From NCBI RefSeq assembly GCF_000308635.1, contig NZ_BAGD01000039.1, forward strand, positions 31,783 to 95,782: a stretch of 64,000 nucleotides of DNA. Direction: 5' to 3'. Positions 16,411 to 25,144 of the stretch are shown in pieces (the stretch's first letter is position 1; each line of letters begins with the position of its first letter). The notes beneath the pieces were generated by a model. That model was given only the letters and a program-made list of their open reading frames with translations. It was not told the origin of the DNA and searched no databases. A program made the translations under genes and the position numbers. This stretch comes from Nocardia otitidiscaviarum NBRC 14405 (GTDB taxonomy: Bacteria; Actinomycetota; Actinomycetes; Mycobacteriales; Mycobacteriaceae).

Positions 16411-17364
16411 TCAGGCGGGCTGCAGTTCGCCGCGCGCGGCCTCGCGGGCGAGCAGCCGGTCGCGCTGCTCCTCGAACTTGAGCACATCGGCCTCCATCTT
16501 CTCCAGCCAGGTGCCGAGCTGTTCGCGCGCCTGTTCGCCGCGCGTCCCGAAATCGGTGCGCTCGAAGATATTCCACTGCTTGAGCACGGGCTTGACCACC
16601 TCGTCGAGATGCTGGCGCAGATCGTAGATGCCGTGCTTGGCCATGAGTACGCCGTTGCGCCGGAAGTTGGGCATGCCGTAGCCGGGCATCACGAAGTTGG
16701 TGAGCACCTTGGTGATCGCCGCGATGGCCTGGTCCGGCACCAGATCCAGTCCGGCCCCGCACAGGGTGCGGTAGAAGATCATGTGCAGGTTCTCGTCGGC
16801 CGCGATGCGCTGCAGCATGCGGTCGGCGACAGGGTCCTCGCACACCCGCCCGGTATTGCGGTGCGAGACCCGGGTGGCCAACTCCTGGAAGGTCACGTAC
16901 GCGACATTGTCGAGGAAACCGCCCCATTCGGCGGGCGACTTGGCCCCGTTGGTCATGTGCACCATGCGCGCCTGCTCCAGCGCGACCGGGTCGACGCCGC
17001 GGGTGACCACCAGGTAGTCGCGGATCACGATGCCGTGGCGGTTCTCCTCGGCGGTCCACCGCCCGACCCAGGTGCCCCAGGCCCCGTCCATGGAGAAGTT
17101 CTCGGAGATCTCCCGGTGGTAGGAGGGCAGATTGTCCTCGGTGAGCAGGTTGGTGACCATGGCGACCTTGGCGACCTCGCTGAGCTTGGACTGCTCCGGA
17201 TCCCAGTCCACACCGCCCATGGCGGCGAAGTTGCGCCCCTCGTCCCAGGGCACGTAGTCGTGCGGATGCCAGTCCTTGGCCATGGACAGATGCCGATTCA
17301 GATTCTGTTCGGCCACCGGTTCCAGTGCCATGAGTATTTCGAGCTGGGTCAGATCCTTGGTCAC
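16411..17364 (-). CDS. desA: Acyl-[acyl-carrier-protein] desaturase (DesA-type)
   Basis: This 317-residue diiron enzyme belongs to the soluble acyl-ACP desaturase family, which inserts a cis double bond into ACP-bound acyl chains for unsaturated fatty or mycolic acids. The two iron-ligand motifs are visible as EENRHG (ExxH-type, about 110) and DENLH (about 196). GTG at 17364 is chosen because AGGAGG stands 5 bases upstream. It is divergent from the PH-domain gene with 147 bp between. Which DesA paralogue it matches is not settled. Confidence 0.92.
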   Translation of the reverse strand: MTKDLTQLEILMALEPVAEQNLNRHLSMAKDWHPHDYVPWDEGRNFAAMGGVDWDPEQSKLSEVAKVAMVTNLLTEDNLPSYHREISENFSMDGAWGTWVGRWTAEENRHGIVIRDYLVVTRGVDPVALEQARMVHMTNGAKSPAEWGGFLDNVAYVTFQELATRVSHRNTGRVCEDPVADRMLQRIAADENLHMIFYRTLCGAGLDLVPDQAIAAITKVLTNFVMPGYGMPNFRRNGVLMAKHGIYDLRQHLDEVVKPVLKQWNIFERTDFGTRGEQAREQLGTWLEKMEADVLKFEEQRDRLLAREAARGELQPA

Positions 17365-17499
17365 ACACGCCTCCTGTGTCTTGCGGGGTGGAGCAGGACT
17401 GTGCACATGCGCGGGACTAGCTGATGGTTCCCCCTACAGCCGAACGATTGTGCCGCAGAACAAGGTCCCGCGTGCGGTATTCGAAGCATCCTTCCGGGG

Positions 17500-17505
17500 T
17501 AATCT
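17500..17505 (+). promoter_or_regulatory. -10 element of the PH-domain gene, leaderless
   Basis: TAATCT ends 6 bases before the ATG at 17512. Confidence 0.5.
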
Positions 17506-17511
17506 GCCGGT

Positions 17512-18036
17512 ATGGCATATCCGGAGGAAGCGCTGGCACCGGACGAACAGCTGCTGCTGCATCGCCATCCGCACTGGAAGATGTTGTTCCTGCCCGCTGT
17601 CGCGTTCATCTTCGTGACCGCGCTGGCCGGTTTCGGCTTCGGTCTCGCGTCGCGCGCTCCGCTGGGGATACTGCGCACCGCGTTCATGATCGCGGTGCCG
17701 GTGGCGTGGGTGCTGTTGGTGATCTGGTGGTGCATCGTCCCGCTGATCGCCTGGCGAACCACGCATTTCATCGTGACCGACCGCCGGGTGCTGGTCCGGG
17801 AGGGCGTGCTCACCCACACCGGCATCGACATCCCGATGACGCGCATCTCCAGTGTGCAGTTCAGTCACGGCCTGTCCGACCGGTTGCTGGGCGCGGGCAC
17901 CCTGACCATCACCTCGGCGTCGGAGGAGCCGCTCGAGTTCACCGACATCCCGCGGGTGCAGCAGGTGCACGGGCTGGTGTATCACCAGGTTTTCGATGTG
18001 GTGCAACAGGACCCGCGCAACGGCAACGGTCGTTAG
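17512..18036 (+). CDS. PH-domain (bPH2, DUF304) membrane protein
   Basis: This 174-residue protein has two hydrophobic segments at about residues 23-48 and 54-80, followed by a bacterial PH domain (THFIVTDRRVLVREGVLTHT, then IPMTRISSVQFSHGLSDRLLGAG). The same type of gene follows birA in mycobacteria, from memory. Its role is unknown; bPH2 proteins are generally tied to the membrane and envelope. A leaderless promoter precedes it, and the two-component system follows 35 bp later with its own -10. Confidence 0.85.
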   Translation: MAYPEEALAPDEQLLLHRHPHWKMLFLPAVAFIFVTALAGFGFGLASRAPLGILRTAFMIAVPVAWVLLVIWWCIVPLIAWRTTHFIVTDRRVLVREGVLTHTGIDIPMTRISSVQFSHGLSDRLLGAGTLTITSASEEPLEFTDIPRVQQVHGLVYHQVFDVVQQDPRNGNGR

Positions 18037-18059
18037 CGCGTTCGGCCCGGTTCTACCCG

Positions 18060-18065
18060 TAGTCT
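18060..18065 (+). promoter_or_regulatory. Response-regulator -10 element, leaderless
   Basis: TAGTCT, identical to the lrpA -10, ends 6 bases before the GTG at 18072. Confidence 0.5.
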
Positions 18066-18071
18066 TGGTCC

Positions 18072-18749
18072 GTGACCGCCGTACTGCTGGCCGAAGACGA
18101 CGAGGCCATCGCCGCACCGCTGTCGCGGGCGCTGGGGCGTGAGGGTTATTCGGTGACCGTGGAGAGCTTCGGCCCCGCGGTTCTGCAGCGTGCCCTGGAG
18201 GGCGAGCACGACCTGCTGATCCTCGATCTCGGGCTACCCGGGATGGACGGCCTCGAGGTGTGCCGGCAGGTGCGGGCGCGTGGTGCGGATCTGGCCGTGC
18301 TCATGCTCACCGCCCGCACCGACGAGGTCGATTTCGTGGTGGGTCTGGACGCGGGCGCCGATGACTATGTGGGCAAGCCCTTCCGACTGGCCGAGCTGTT
18401 GGCCCGGGTGCGGGCGCTGTTGCGCCGCAGCGGAATCGGGGACGAGGCGGTGGAGGTCGGCGGTATCCGCCTGGAGCCCGCCGCGCGCCGGGTGCTGGTG
18501 AACGGGGTGGAGGTGAATCTCGCGAACAAGGAGTACGAACTGCTCAAGGTGCTGATCGACCGGGCCGGACAGGTGGTGCCGCGCGAGACCATCCTGCGCG
18601 AGGTGTGGGGTGACGCGGACCTGCGCGGTTCGAAGACCTTGGACATGCACATGTCGTGGCTGCGCCGCAAGATCGGCGACGAGGGGCCGGTGGCCGAGCG
18701 CCGGATCGTGACGGTGCGCGGCGTAGGCTTCCGCTTCAATACCGACTAG
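18072..18749 (+). CDS. OmpR-family response regulator
   Basis: This 225-residue protein has a receiver domain with acidic pocket EDD (8-10), phospho-acceptor Asp-52 (LILDLGLPG) and the conserved Lys in GKPF, followed by an OmpR winged helix (about 128-223, with KEYELLKVLI and VRGVGFRF). It pairs with the histidine kinase whose GTG directly follows its stop. Targets are not predictable from sequence; the neighbours (PH protein, gtrA) suggest an envelope signal. Confidence 0.92.
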   Translation: MTAVLLAEDDEAIAAPLSRALGREGYSVTVESFGPAVLQRALEGEHDLLILDLGLPGMDGLEVCRQVRARGADLAVLMLTARTDEVDFVVGLDAGADDYVGKPFRLAELLARVRALLRRSGIGDEAVEVGGIRLEPAARRVLVNGVEVNLANKEYELLKVLIDRAGQVVPRETILREVWGDADLRGSKTLDMHMSWLRRKIGDEGPVAERRIVTVRGVGFRFNTD

Positions 18750-20126
18750 GTGAACAGCCTGGTCCGTGCGCAGGCGCGCACCACCGAGCAGCCCCCAGTG
18801 AAGCGAGGCATGTCGACGATGCGGCGCAGAATTCTCATGTCCATGGTGGCCGCGCTGACCTTGACGACGCTGGTCCTCGGCATTCCGCTGGCGTACACGG
18901 CGTGGCAGTGGGTCGAGGATATGACCCGCAACGATCTGCGTGGCCGCCTGGAGCGGATCTCCACGGAGGTGATCGCGCAGGAACCGGACGGTCTGGTGCA
19001 CGGTGAGCTGGATCTGCGCTCGGTGCGCCCGCTCATTCCGGCGGGCGGCCGGTTGACCATCATCTATCCGACCGAGCGGACCGTCGCGCACCGCGTGGAC
19101 GTCGGCGTCGACTACGTCGACGATCCCATCGTGGAGTCGCTGTCCATGGGCACCTCGGTCTCGCTGCGCCTGGAAACCCCTGCCTCCCCGATGCATTCGA
19201 TGCAGCGCAAGGCGCTCGGCGCGGTGGCGGGCCTGGTGCTGCTGTCGCTGGGCGCGGGTATCGCGGTGGCCACGGTGACCGCGCGCCGGGTGGCCGATCC
19301 GCTGCGCGATGTGGCGGCTCGCGCCGCCCGGCTGGCCATGGGCGACTTCCGTGCCGACCCGCGCCGCCACGGCATCACCGAACTGGACCGGGTCTCCGAT
19401 GTGCTGGATTCGGCGACCGTGGAGATCGCGGGTCGCCTGCAACGCGAGCACGCCCTGGTGGCCGACGTCTCGCATCAGCTGCGCAGCCGCCTGACCGCGG
19501 TGCGGCTGCGCCTGGACGAGCTGTCGGAGTATTCGGACCCGGATGTGGTGCACGAGGCCGAGGAGGCCATGGCGCAGGTGGATCGCCTCACCGACGCCAT
19601 CGACGATCTGGTGCGCGCCTCCCGGGACGAGGGCGCGGCCGAGCGCGATCCGGTGCCGGTGATCGACGAACTGCGCGGGGTGGTGTCGGAATGGCGGCAT
19701 CCGTTCGCGGAGGCGGGTCGCAAACTGGTGCTGGCGGGCGATCCGACGCTGCGCGCGCCCATCACCGGTTCCCGGTTGCGGGAGGCGGTGGCGGTGCTGG
19801 TCGACAATGCCCTCATGCACGGCGGCGGCACCTGCACGGTGTCGGTGCGCACGGTGACGGGCGGGCGGGACCGGGAGCCGCTGGTGTGCGTGGAGGTGGC
19901 CGACGAGGGCCACGGGGTGCGCGACGAACTCGCCCCGCACATCTTCGACCGCGGTTTCTCGGCGGGTGGTTCCACGGGTGTGGGGCTGGCGCTGGCCCGC
20001 GCCCTCATCGAGGCCGACGGCGGCCGACTGGAGTTGCAGCGTCGCCGCCCGGCGCTGTTCGCGGTCTTCCTGGGCGCGCCCGCCGCGAACCGCGTCCAGG
20101 GCGAGGTGGTCGCCGAACCGCGGTAG
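18750..20126 (+). CDS. Sensor histidine kinase
   Basis: This membrane kinase of up to 458 residues has a TM helix near residues 30-55, an extracytoplasmic loop of about 95 residues, a second TM near 152-175, HAMP, HisKA with His-242 (ADVSHQLRSRL), and an HATPase domain with an N box (VDNALMHGG) and G boxes (ADEGHGV, STGVGLALA). GTG at 18750 abuts the regulator stop; ATGs at 18810 or 18819 are alternative starts closer to TM1. The pair is probably co-translated. The stimulus is unknown. Confidence 0.9.
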   Translation: MNSLVRAQARTTEQPPVKRGMSTMRRRILMSMVAALTLTTLVLGIPLAYTAWQWVEDMTRNDLRGRLERISTEVIAQEPDGLVHGELDLRSVRPLIPAGGRLTIIYPTERTVAHRVDVGVDYVDDPIVESLSMGTSVSLRLETPASPMHSMQRKALGAVAGLVLLSLGAGIAVATVTARRVADPLRDVAARAARLAMGDFRADPRRHGITELDRVSDVLDSATVEIAGRLQREHALVADVSHQLRSRLTAVRLRLDELSEYSDPDVVHEAEEAMAQVDRLTDAIDDLVRASRDEGAAERDPVPVIDELRGVVSEWRHPFAEAGRKLVLAGDPTLRAPITGSRLREAVAVLVDNALMHGGGTCTVSVRTVTGGRDREPLVCVEVADEGHGVRDELAPHIFDRGFSAGGSTGVGLALARALIEADGGRLELQRRRPALFAVFLGAPAANRVQGEVVAEPR

Positions 20127-20129
20127 CGG

Positions 20130-20672
20130 CTAGCTGTGGCCGAGCTGTTCCTCGCCGAGCAGATCCTCGAGTTCCTCTTCGATCTGGCGCATCTCGTCGG
20201 GGAAGACCCAGCGCCGCATGGCCCAGAACCGGAACACCATCTGCAGGATATTGCCGATGATGAAGGCGCTGATGAAGTCGGTGATGTTCTCGGCGGTGAG
20301 GCTGATATTCGGCACCTGCAGGTGCAGCATGTACCGCGAGATCCACAGCGGTGTGAAGCTCAGCACCACGCCGATACCGCTGACCGCGAAGAACAGCAGG
20401 GCCTCGTGGTGTTTCTCCCGTCCGCCCCGATTCTCGAACGTCCATTCGCGATTGAGAATGTAGGAGGCGATCACCGCGATCACCCCGGAGATGATCTTGG
20501 CGGTTACCGGCTTCGGTTCCAGAATGGTCAATTTCAGGAAGTAGAAGATGCCGCTGTCGATGACGAACGTGGTGGCGCCCACGATCGCGAACTTGATCAG
20601 TTCGTGATGCCGGATCGCGAGATCCCGCAGCGGTGTGGGCAGCAGTTTTACCACGTCGTCGACAAATGACAC
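20130..20672 (-). CDS. GtrA-family membrane protein
   Basis: This 180-residue protein has four transmembrane helices, beginning with LIKFAIVGATTFVIDSGIFY, then the characteristic SYILNREWTFENRGG loop, and an acidic cytoplasmic tail. GtrA/DPMS-type proteins are thought to help flip or transfer lipid-linked sugars for cell-wall polysaccharides. GTG at 20672 is chosen because TAGACT lies 7 bases upstream. It is divergent from purK as in mycobacteria, and it converges with the sensor kinase with 3 bp between stops. Confidence 0.88.
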   Translation of the reverse strand: MSFVDDVVKLLPTPLRDLAIRHHELIKFAIVGATTFVIDSGIFYFLKLTILEPKPVTAKIISGVIAVIASYILNREWTFENRGGREKHHEALLFFAVSGIGVVLSFTPLWISRYMLHLQVPNISLTAENITDFISAFIIGNILQMVFRFWAMRRWVFPDEMRQIEEELEDLLGEEQLGHS

Positions 20673-20679
20673 GAGGCCG

Positions 20680-20685
20680 AGTCTA
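20680..20685 (-). promoter_or_regulatory. gtrA -10 element, leaderless
   Basis: TAGACT on the minus strand ends 7 bases before the GTG start at 20672. Confidence 0.5.
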
Positions 20686-20739
20686 CGTGCCCGCGATACC
20701 GGGTCGGCAACCCGCAGGCACGGGGCCCCGGGGCACCAT

Positions 20740-20769
20740 GACAATATTGTCGAACGTGAGCGCACGTTC
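20740..20769. promoter_or_regulatory. Tandem palindromes over the purK start
   Basis: The perfect palindrome GACAATATTGTC (20740-20751) is followed directly by GAACGTG-AGCG-CACGTTC (20752-20769), a perfect 7-bp-arm inverted repeat. AATATT (20743-20748) lies 7 bases before the GTG at 20756, so the first palindrome covers the likely -10 and the second covers the start codon. This looks like an operator or 5' structural control for purK-purE. Confidence 0.5.
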
Positions 20770-21961
20770 CTTCGATTCCTCGGCCATGCCCACGGTCACC
20801 ATGATCGGTGGCGGTCAGCTGGCGCGGATGACCCATCAGGCGGCGGTCGCGCTCGGGCAGCGGCTGCGCGTCCTCGCCGAACGGCCCGACGACCCGGCCG
20901 CCCAGGTGACACCCGAGGTGGTGCTGGGCACCCACACCGACCTGGCCGCGCTACGCAAGGCCGCGGTCGGCTCGCACGCGGTGACCTTCGACCACGAGCA
21001 CGTGCCCACCGAGCACCTGGAGGCGCTCATCGCGGAGGGCGTGAACGTGCAGCCGCCGCCGGGCGCGCTCGTCTACGCCCAGGACAAGCTGGCCATGCGC
21101 CGCAAGCTGGCGGAGCTGGGCGTGCCGGTGCCGGTGTTCACCGCCGTGGCGTCGGCGGCCGACGCCGTCGCGTTCGGTGACGAGCACGGCTGGCCCGTCG
21201 TGCTGAAGGCGGTGCGCGGCGGCTACGACGGTCGCGGCGTGTGGATGCCCGCCGATGCCGCCGAGGCCACCCGCATCGCCGACGACCAGCTGGCGCACGG
21301 TGTCGCGCTGCTGGCCGAGGCCAAGGTGGACCTGAAGCGCGAGCTGTCGGCCATGGTGGCGCGCTCGCCGTTCGGGCAGGCCGCCGTCTGGCCGGTGGTG
21401 GAGACCGTGCAGCGCAACGGCCAGTGCGCCGTGGTGATCGCGCCCGCCCCGGAGCTGCCCGAGCAGCGTGCCACCGAGGCGTCGGCCCTGGCGCTGCGGC
21501 TGGCCTCCGAACTCGGCACCACGGGCGCGATGGCGGTGGAGCTGTTCGAGACCCATGCCGGTGAGCTGCTGGTGAACGAGCTGGCCATGCGCCCGCACAA
21601 CAGCGGCCACTGGAGCATGGACGGCGCGGTCACCGGCCAGTTCGAACAGCATCTGCGCGCGGTGCTGGACTATCCGCTGGGCGATACCGCGCCGCTGGCC
21701 CCGGTCACCGTGATGGCGAATATCCTCGGCGCGCCCGAAGCCCCCGCCATGTCCATGGACGAGCGGCTGCACCACCTCTTCGCCCGCATGCCGGACGCCC
21801 GGGTGCACCTCTACGGCAAGGGCGAGCGGCCCGACCGCAAGATCGGGCACATCAATATCCTCGGCGACGATGTCGCCGCCACACGCGAGCAGGCCGAGCG
21901 GGCGGCGCACTGGATGTCGCACGCGGTATGGACCGACGGATGGGATCCGCATCATGAGTGA
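20756..21961 (+). CDS. purK: N5-carboxyaminoimidazole ribonucleotide synthase
   Basis: This ATP-grasp enzyme of about 401 residues converts AIR, bicarbonate and ATP to N5-CAIR in purine synthesis. The N-terminal Rossmann part has [10 protein letters not shown], the ATP-grasp core has [16 protein letters not shown], and the metal site lies near [13 protein letters not shown]. Three starts are possible: ATG 20738, GTG 20756 and ATG 20786. GTG 20756 is preferred from the -10 spacing. The stop overlaps the purE ATG by 8 bp, so the pair is coupled. Confidence 0.93.
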   Translation: MSARSFDSSAMPTVTMIGGGQLARMTHQAAVALGQRLRVLAERPDDPAAQVTPEVVLGTHTDLAALRKAAVGSHAVTFDHEHVPTEHLEALIAEGVNVQPPPGALVYAQDKLAMRRKLAELGVPVPVFTAVASAADAVAFGDEHGWPVVLKAVRGGYDGRGVWMPADAAEATRIADDQLAHGVALLAEAKVDLKRELSAMVARSPFGQAAVWPVVETVQRNGQCAVVIAPAPELPEQRATEASALALRLASELGTTGAMAVELFETHAGELLVNELAMRPHNSGHWSMDGAVTGQFEQHLRAVLDYPLGDTAPLAPVTVMANILGAPEAPAMSMDERLHHLFARMPDARVHLYGKGERPDRKIGHINILGDDVAATREQAERAAHWMSHAVWTDGWDPHHE

Positions 21962-22469
21962 TACCGAGCGCACCGCGCCGCAGGTCGGCCTGATCATGGG
22001 CTCCGACTCCGACTGGCCGACCATGCAGGCGGCCGCGGAAGCCTTGGCGGAGTTCGGCATTCGCTTCGAGGTGGGTGTGGTGTCGGCGCACCGCACCCCG
22101 CAGCGCATGCTCGACTACGCCAGGGAGGCGGCGGGCCGCGGCATCCAGGTGATCATCGCGGGCGCGGGCGGGGCGGCGCATCTGCCCGGCATGGTCGCCT
22201 CGGCCACCCCGCTGCCCGTGATCGGCGTCCCGGTGCCGCTGAAGTACCTGGACGGCATGGACTCACTGCTGTCCATCGTGCAGATGCCCGCGGGTGTGCC
22301 GGTCGCCACGGTCTCCATCGGCGGCGCGCGCAACGCCGGTCTGCTGGCGGTCCGCATCCTGGCCGCCGCCGATCCGGACCTGCGCGTGCGCATGGAGCAG
22401 TTCCAGGCCGATCTGGAAAAGCTCGTCCTGGAGAAGGACGACGCCCTGCGCACCCGGTTGCTGGGATGA
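21954..22469 (+). CDS. purE: N5-carboxyaminoimidazole ribonucleotide mutase
   Basis: This 171-residue class I PurE isomerises N5-CAIR to CAIR, the step after PurK. Its signatures are GSDSDWPTM at about residues 16-24, SAHRTPQRM, the [12 protein letters not shown] loop, and [22 protein letters not shown]. The ATG at 21954 lies within the purK stop region. The gene order purK-purE next to fadE25 follows the mycobacterial arrangement. Confidence 0.95.
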   Translation: MSDTERTAPQVGLIMGSDSDWPTMQAAAEALAEFGIRFEVGVVSAHRTPQRMLDYAREAAGRGIQVIIAGAGGAAHLPGMVASATPLPVIGVPVPLKYLDGMDSLLSIVQMPAGVPVATVSIGGARNAGLLAVRILAAADPDLRVRMEQFQADLEKLVLEKDDALRTRLLG

Positions 22470-22525
22470 GCACGGCGGCCACCGCACCGCGAACTCCGTT
22501 CCGCGACAGCTGAGTTCGAGACCGC

Positions 22526-23281
22526 ATGGGTGATTCCAGGGGCACGCCCGAGCGTGGCGACGGCACCGCGGCGCGGGTTCGCGACGCGACCGCCGGTGCG
22601 GCGAAGGCACGCGGCGGCGGGGGAGCCATCGCGACCGCGCGGCGGTTGACCGTGGTCGATCAGGCGTTGCGGTTGTTCGCCGAGAAGGGGTACGAGGCGA
22701 CGACGGTCGATGAGATCGCGGAGGCGGCGGGGATCTCCCGGCGCACCTTCTTCCGGCAGTTCCGGGCCAAGGAGGATGTGGTCTTCGCCGATCACGAATC
22801 ACAGTTGGCGCAGGCGCGGGAGTTCCTGGACGGGTGGGACGGCGATCCGTGGGCGGGTGTGCTCGCGGCGGTCGTCGGGGTGTTCGAGCGGTTCACGCAG
22901 TGGCGGGAGCTGGCGGCGCGGCGGTATCGCGTGGTGCGGCAGGTGCCCGCGCTGCGGGAGCGCGAGATCGTGACGGTCTTCCGCTACGAGCGGCTGTTCA
23001 CCGACTACCTGCGCGAACGCCTGCGCGGCGAGTCGGATCTGGCGTTGGTGCAGTTCACCGCGGCGGTGACGGCGACGCACAACTATCTGCTGCGCCGGAT
23101 GGTGCGCGGGGAGTCCGATGCGAGCCCGGCCGATCTGCGGGCGGCACTGGATGCCATTCCGCGGGGCGGTGTGGACGCCACGGACGAATCCGACCAGTTG
23201 GTCGTGGCCGTCTTCCCGCGCACGCTGTCGCCCCGGCAGGTCGCCGATCTGCTGGCCCGTCGCCTGGATACCCTGGACTGA
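22526..23281 (+). CDS. TetR-family regulator upstream of fadE25
   Basis: This 251-residue protein has an unusual 35-residue Gly/Ala/Arg-rich N-terminal extension, then a TetR HTH ([19 protein letters not shown], about residues 62-80) and a helical C-terminal domain. ATG 22526 is the only clear start, and a shorter N-terminus cannot be excluded. It lies 56 bp after purE and 170 bp before fadE25, and that gap holds two inverted repeats around the fadE25 promoter. A role in controlling fadE25, perhaps by sensing acyl-CoA, is inferred. Confidence 0.85.
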   Translation: MGDSRGTPERGDGTAARVRDATAGAAKARGGGGAIATARRLTVVDQALRLFAEKGYEATTVDEIAEAAGISRRTFFRQFRAKEDVVFADHESQLAQAREFLDGWDGDPWAGVLAAVVGVFERFTQWRELAARRYRVVRQVPALREREIVTVFRYERLFTDYLRERLRGESDLALVQFTAAVTATHNYLLRRMVRGESDASPADLRAALDAIPRGGVDATDESDQLVVAVFPRTLSPRQVADLLARRLDTLD

Positions 23282-23288
23282 TCCGCAC

Positions 23289-23304
23289 GTGTCGAATCTG
23301 ACAC
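23289..23304. promoter_or_regulatory. Candidate operator upstream of fadE25
   Basis: GTGTC-GAATCT-GACAC is a perfect 5-bp-arm inverted repeat 8 bp after the TetR stop and 55 bp before the fadE25 -10. Confidence 0.35.
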
Positions 23305-23358
23305 TGCGTGCCACAGCCTGATGGGGTAGTAACCGCACGTGGCCGCGATTTGGCGGCG

Positions 23359-23388
23359 TATACTCGGCGACGGTTGGCACTGAGTGCC
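23359..23388 (+). promoter_or_regulatory. fadE25: fadE25 promoter with downstream operator
   Basis: TATACT (23359-23364) is the best consensus -10 in the window; no good -35 accompanies it. The perfect 13-bp palindrome GGCACT-G-AGTGCC (23376-23388) lies just past the predicted transcription start, where a bound repressor would block RNA polymerase. An untranslated leader of about 80 bases follows. Confidence 0.5.
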
Positions 23389-23451
23389 GAGATGCTGGAG
23401 ATGGCGCTGGCGAGCAGCGGCGATCCGAAACCACGAACCAGGAGTGAACTC

Positions 23452-24609
23452 ATGGCGGGCAACCCCGACTTCAATCTGTTCCAGCTCGAGGACTTCCACC
23501 ACGAGCTGCGCGAGGCCATTCGCGGTCTGTCCGAGAAGGAGATCGCGCCCTACGCCAAGGACGTCGACGGCAACTCCCGGTTCCCGGAGGAGGCGCTGAC
23601 CGCCCTCAACGCCGCCGGTTTCAACGCCGTGCACGTGCCCGAGGCCTACGGCGGCCAGGGCGCGGACTCCGTCGCCACGTGCATCGTGATCGAAGAGGTC
23701 GCCCGCGTCTGCGGATCCTCCTCGCTCATCCCGGCGGTGAACAAGCTCGGCACCATGGGCCTGATCCTCAACGGCTCCGAGGAACTCAAGCAGCAGGTCC
23801 TCGCCGACATCGTGGCCGGCAAGATGGCGTCCTACGCCCTGTCCGAGCGCGAGGCCGGTTCCGACGCCGCCTCCATGCGCACCCGCGCCCGCCAGGACGG
23901 CGACGGCTGGATCATCAACGGCTCCAAGTGCTGGATCACCAATGGCGGCAAGTCCGACTGGTACACCGTCATGGCCGTGACCGACCCGGACAAGGGCGCC
24001 AACGGCATCTCGGCGTTCATGGTCCACAAGGACGACGAGGGCTTCGTGGTGGGTCCGCTGGAGCACAAGCTGGGCATCAAGGGCTCCCCGACCGCCGAGC
24101 TGTACTTCGAGAACTGCAAGGTCCCTGGCGACCGCATCATCGGCGAACCCGGCACCGGCTTCAAGACCGCCCTGCAGACCCTGGACCACACCCGCCCCAC
24201 CATCGGTGCGCAGGCCGTCGGCCTGGCCCAGGGCGCGCTGGACGCGGCCATCGCCTACACCAAGGACCGCAAGCAGTTCGGCAAGGCCATCGCCGACTTC
24301 CAGAACACCCAGTTCATGCTGGCCGATATGGCCATGAAGGTGGAGGCCGCCCGCCTCATGGTCTACACCTCCGCCGCCCGCGCCGAGCGCGGCGAGCAGA
24401 ACCTCGGCTTCATCTCCGCGGCCGCCAAGTGCTTCGCCTCGGATGTGGCCATGGAGGTCACCACCAATGCCGTGCAGCTCTTCGGCGGCGCGGGCTACAC
24501 CACCGACTTCCCGGTGGAGCGCATGATGCGCGACGCCAAGATCACGCAGATCTACGAGGGCACCAACCAGATTCAGCGCCTGGTGATGTCGCGCGCCATT
24601 CTGCGCTGA
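23452..24609 (+). CDS. fadE25: Acyl-CoA dehydrogenase
   Basis: This 385-residue FAD enzyme inserts an alpha-beta double bond in acyl-CoA. It has the ACAD signatures ALSEREAGSDAASMRTRA and WITNG, an FAD/CoA segment near QFGKAIADFQ, and the catalytic Glu in YEGTNQIQR near the C-terminus. The ATG at 23452 is supported by AGGAG upstream; in-frame codons before it are not ACAD-like. The neighbourhood (purE, acc genes) matches FadE25 of mycobacteria. It may also serve branched acyl-CoAs from the bkd pathway. Confidence 0.93.
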   Translation: MAGNPDFNLFQLEDFHHELREAIRGLSEKEIAPYAKDVDGNSRFPEEALTALNAAGFNAVHVPEAYGGQGADSVATCIVIEEVARVCGSSSLIPAVNKLGTMGLILNGSEELKQQVLADIVAGKMASYALSEREAGSDAASMRTRARQDGDGWIINGSKCWITNGGKSDWYTVMAVTDPDKGANGISAFMVHKDDEGFVVGPLEHKLGIKGSPTAELYFENCKVPGDRIIGEPGTGFKTALQTLDHTRPTIGAQAVGLAQGALDAAIAYTKDRKQFGKAIADFQNTQFMLADMAMKVEAARLMVYTSAARAERGEQNLGFISAAAKCFASDVAMEVTTNAVQLFGGAGYTTDFPVERMMRDAKITQIYEGTNQIQRLVMSRAILR

Positions 24610-24628
24610 GCGGACCGCGCGGGATTTC

Positions 24629-24656
24629 GCACGCGCGGCCGAGAATCCGCGCGTGC
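24629..24656 (+). terminator. Terminator after fadE25
   Basis: GCACGCGCGG (24629-24638) and CCGCGCGTGC (24647-24656) form a perfect 10-bp stem with an 8-base loop, 19 bp after the stop and without a T-tract. Confidence 0.7.
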
Positions 24657-24685
24657 AGCTGAAATCTCTTGTGTAGCCATGGGAT

Positions 24686-24749
24686 AACTCCGGTGGCCGA
24701 CCCACCGCTGGACTGCGGGGTGGACGGTTAGCCGGAGTTTTCCTTTTTA
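24686..24749 (+). ncRNA. Nested hairpin with T-rich tail: possible small RNA 3' end or second terminator
   Basis: AACTCCGG (24686-24693) pairs with CCGGAGTT (24732-24739). Inside it CCACC near 24701 can pair with GGTGG near 24719. The right arm is followed by TTTTCCTTTTT, the only good T-tract after a hairpin that I found here. It lies 30 bp beyond another terminator, so it may end an independent short transcript. No known RNA family is recognised. Confidence 0.35.
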
Positions 24750-24815
24750 TCCTTCGGGTGGCGGGGCTCGATTTCGGGGCTGTCCAGGCCGGGGTGAGGG
24801 GAGCAGTATGGTTCC

Positions 24816-25142
24816 ATGGCCGGCGTCGAAATCAACGACAGGTTCGTCCGGCGCACGTTGGACAACGGGCGAGTGGAAGAGGTTTCGTGGACGGAACTGT
24901 CGGAGGTACGAATCATCACCACGGCGGACGGACCGTTCGCCGAGGACGTGTTCTTCGTGCTGATCAGTGCGTCCGGAAAAGGCTGTGTGGTACCGCATTC
25001 GGCGGCTGACACCGCATTCCTCGCCCGCCTGCAGGCACTACCCGGCTTCGACAACGAGAAGGTCATCGAGGCCATGGTCAGCACCACCGACCGGCAATTC
25101 CTGGTCTGGCGACGAGCGGCGTCCCGCCGCCACCGGCATTGA
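24816..25142 (+). CDS. Conserved hypothetical protein
   Basis: This 108-residue soluble protein contains FVRRTLDNGRVEEVSWTEL, FFVLISASGKGCVVPHS and LPGFDNEKVIEAM, a layout I associate with uncharacterised actinobacterial proteins of this size. CAGTAT ends 6 bases before the ATG, so the mRNA may be leaderless. It converges on the NATD1 gene with 2 bp between stops. No function is assigned. Confidence 0.7.
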   Translation: MAGVEINDRFVRRTLDNGRVEEVSWTELSEVRIITTADGPFAEDVFFVLISASGKGCVVPHSAADTAFLARLQALPGFDNEKVIEAMVSTTDRQFLVWRRAASRRHRH

Positions 25143-25144
25143 CG

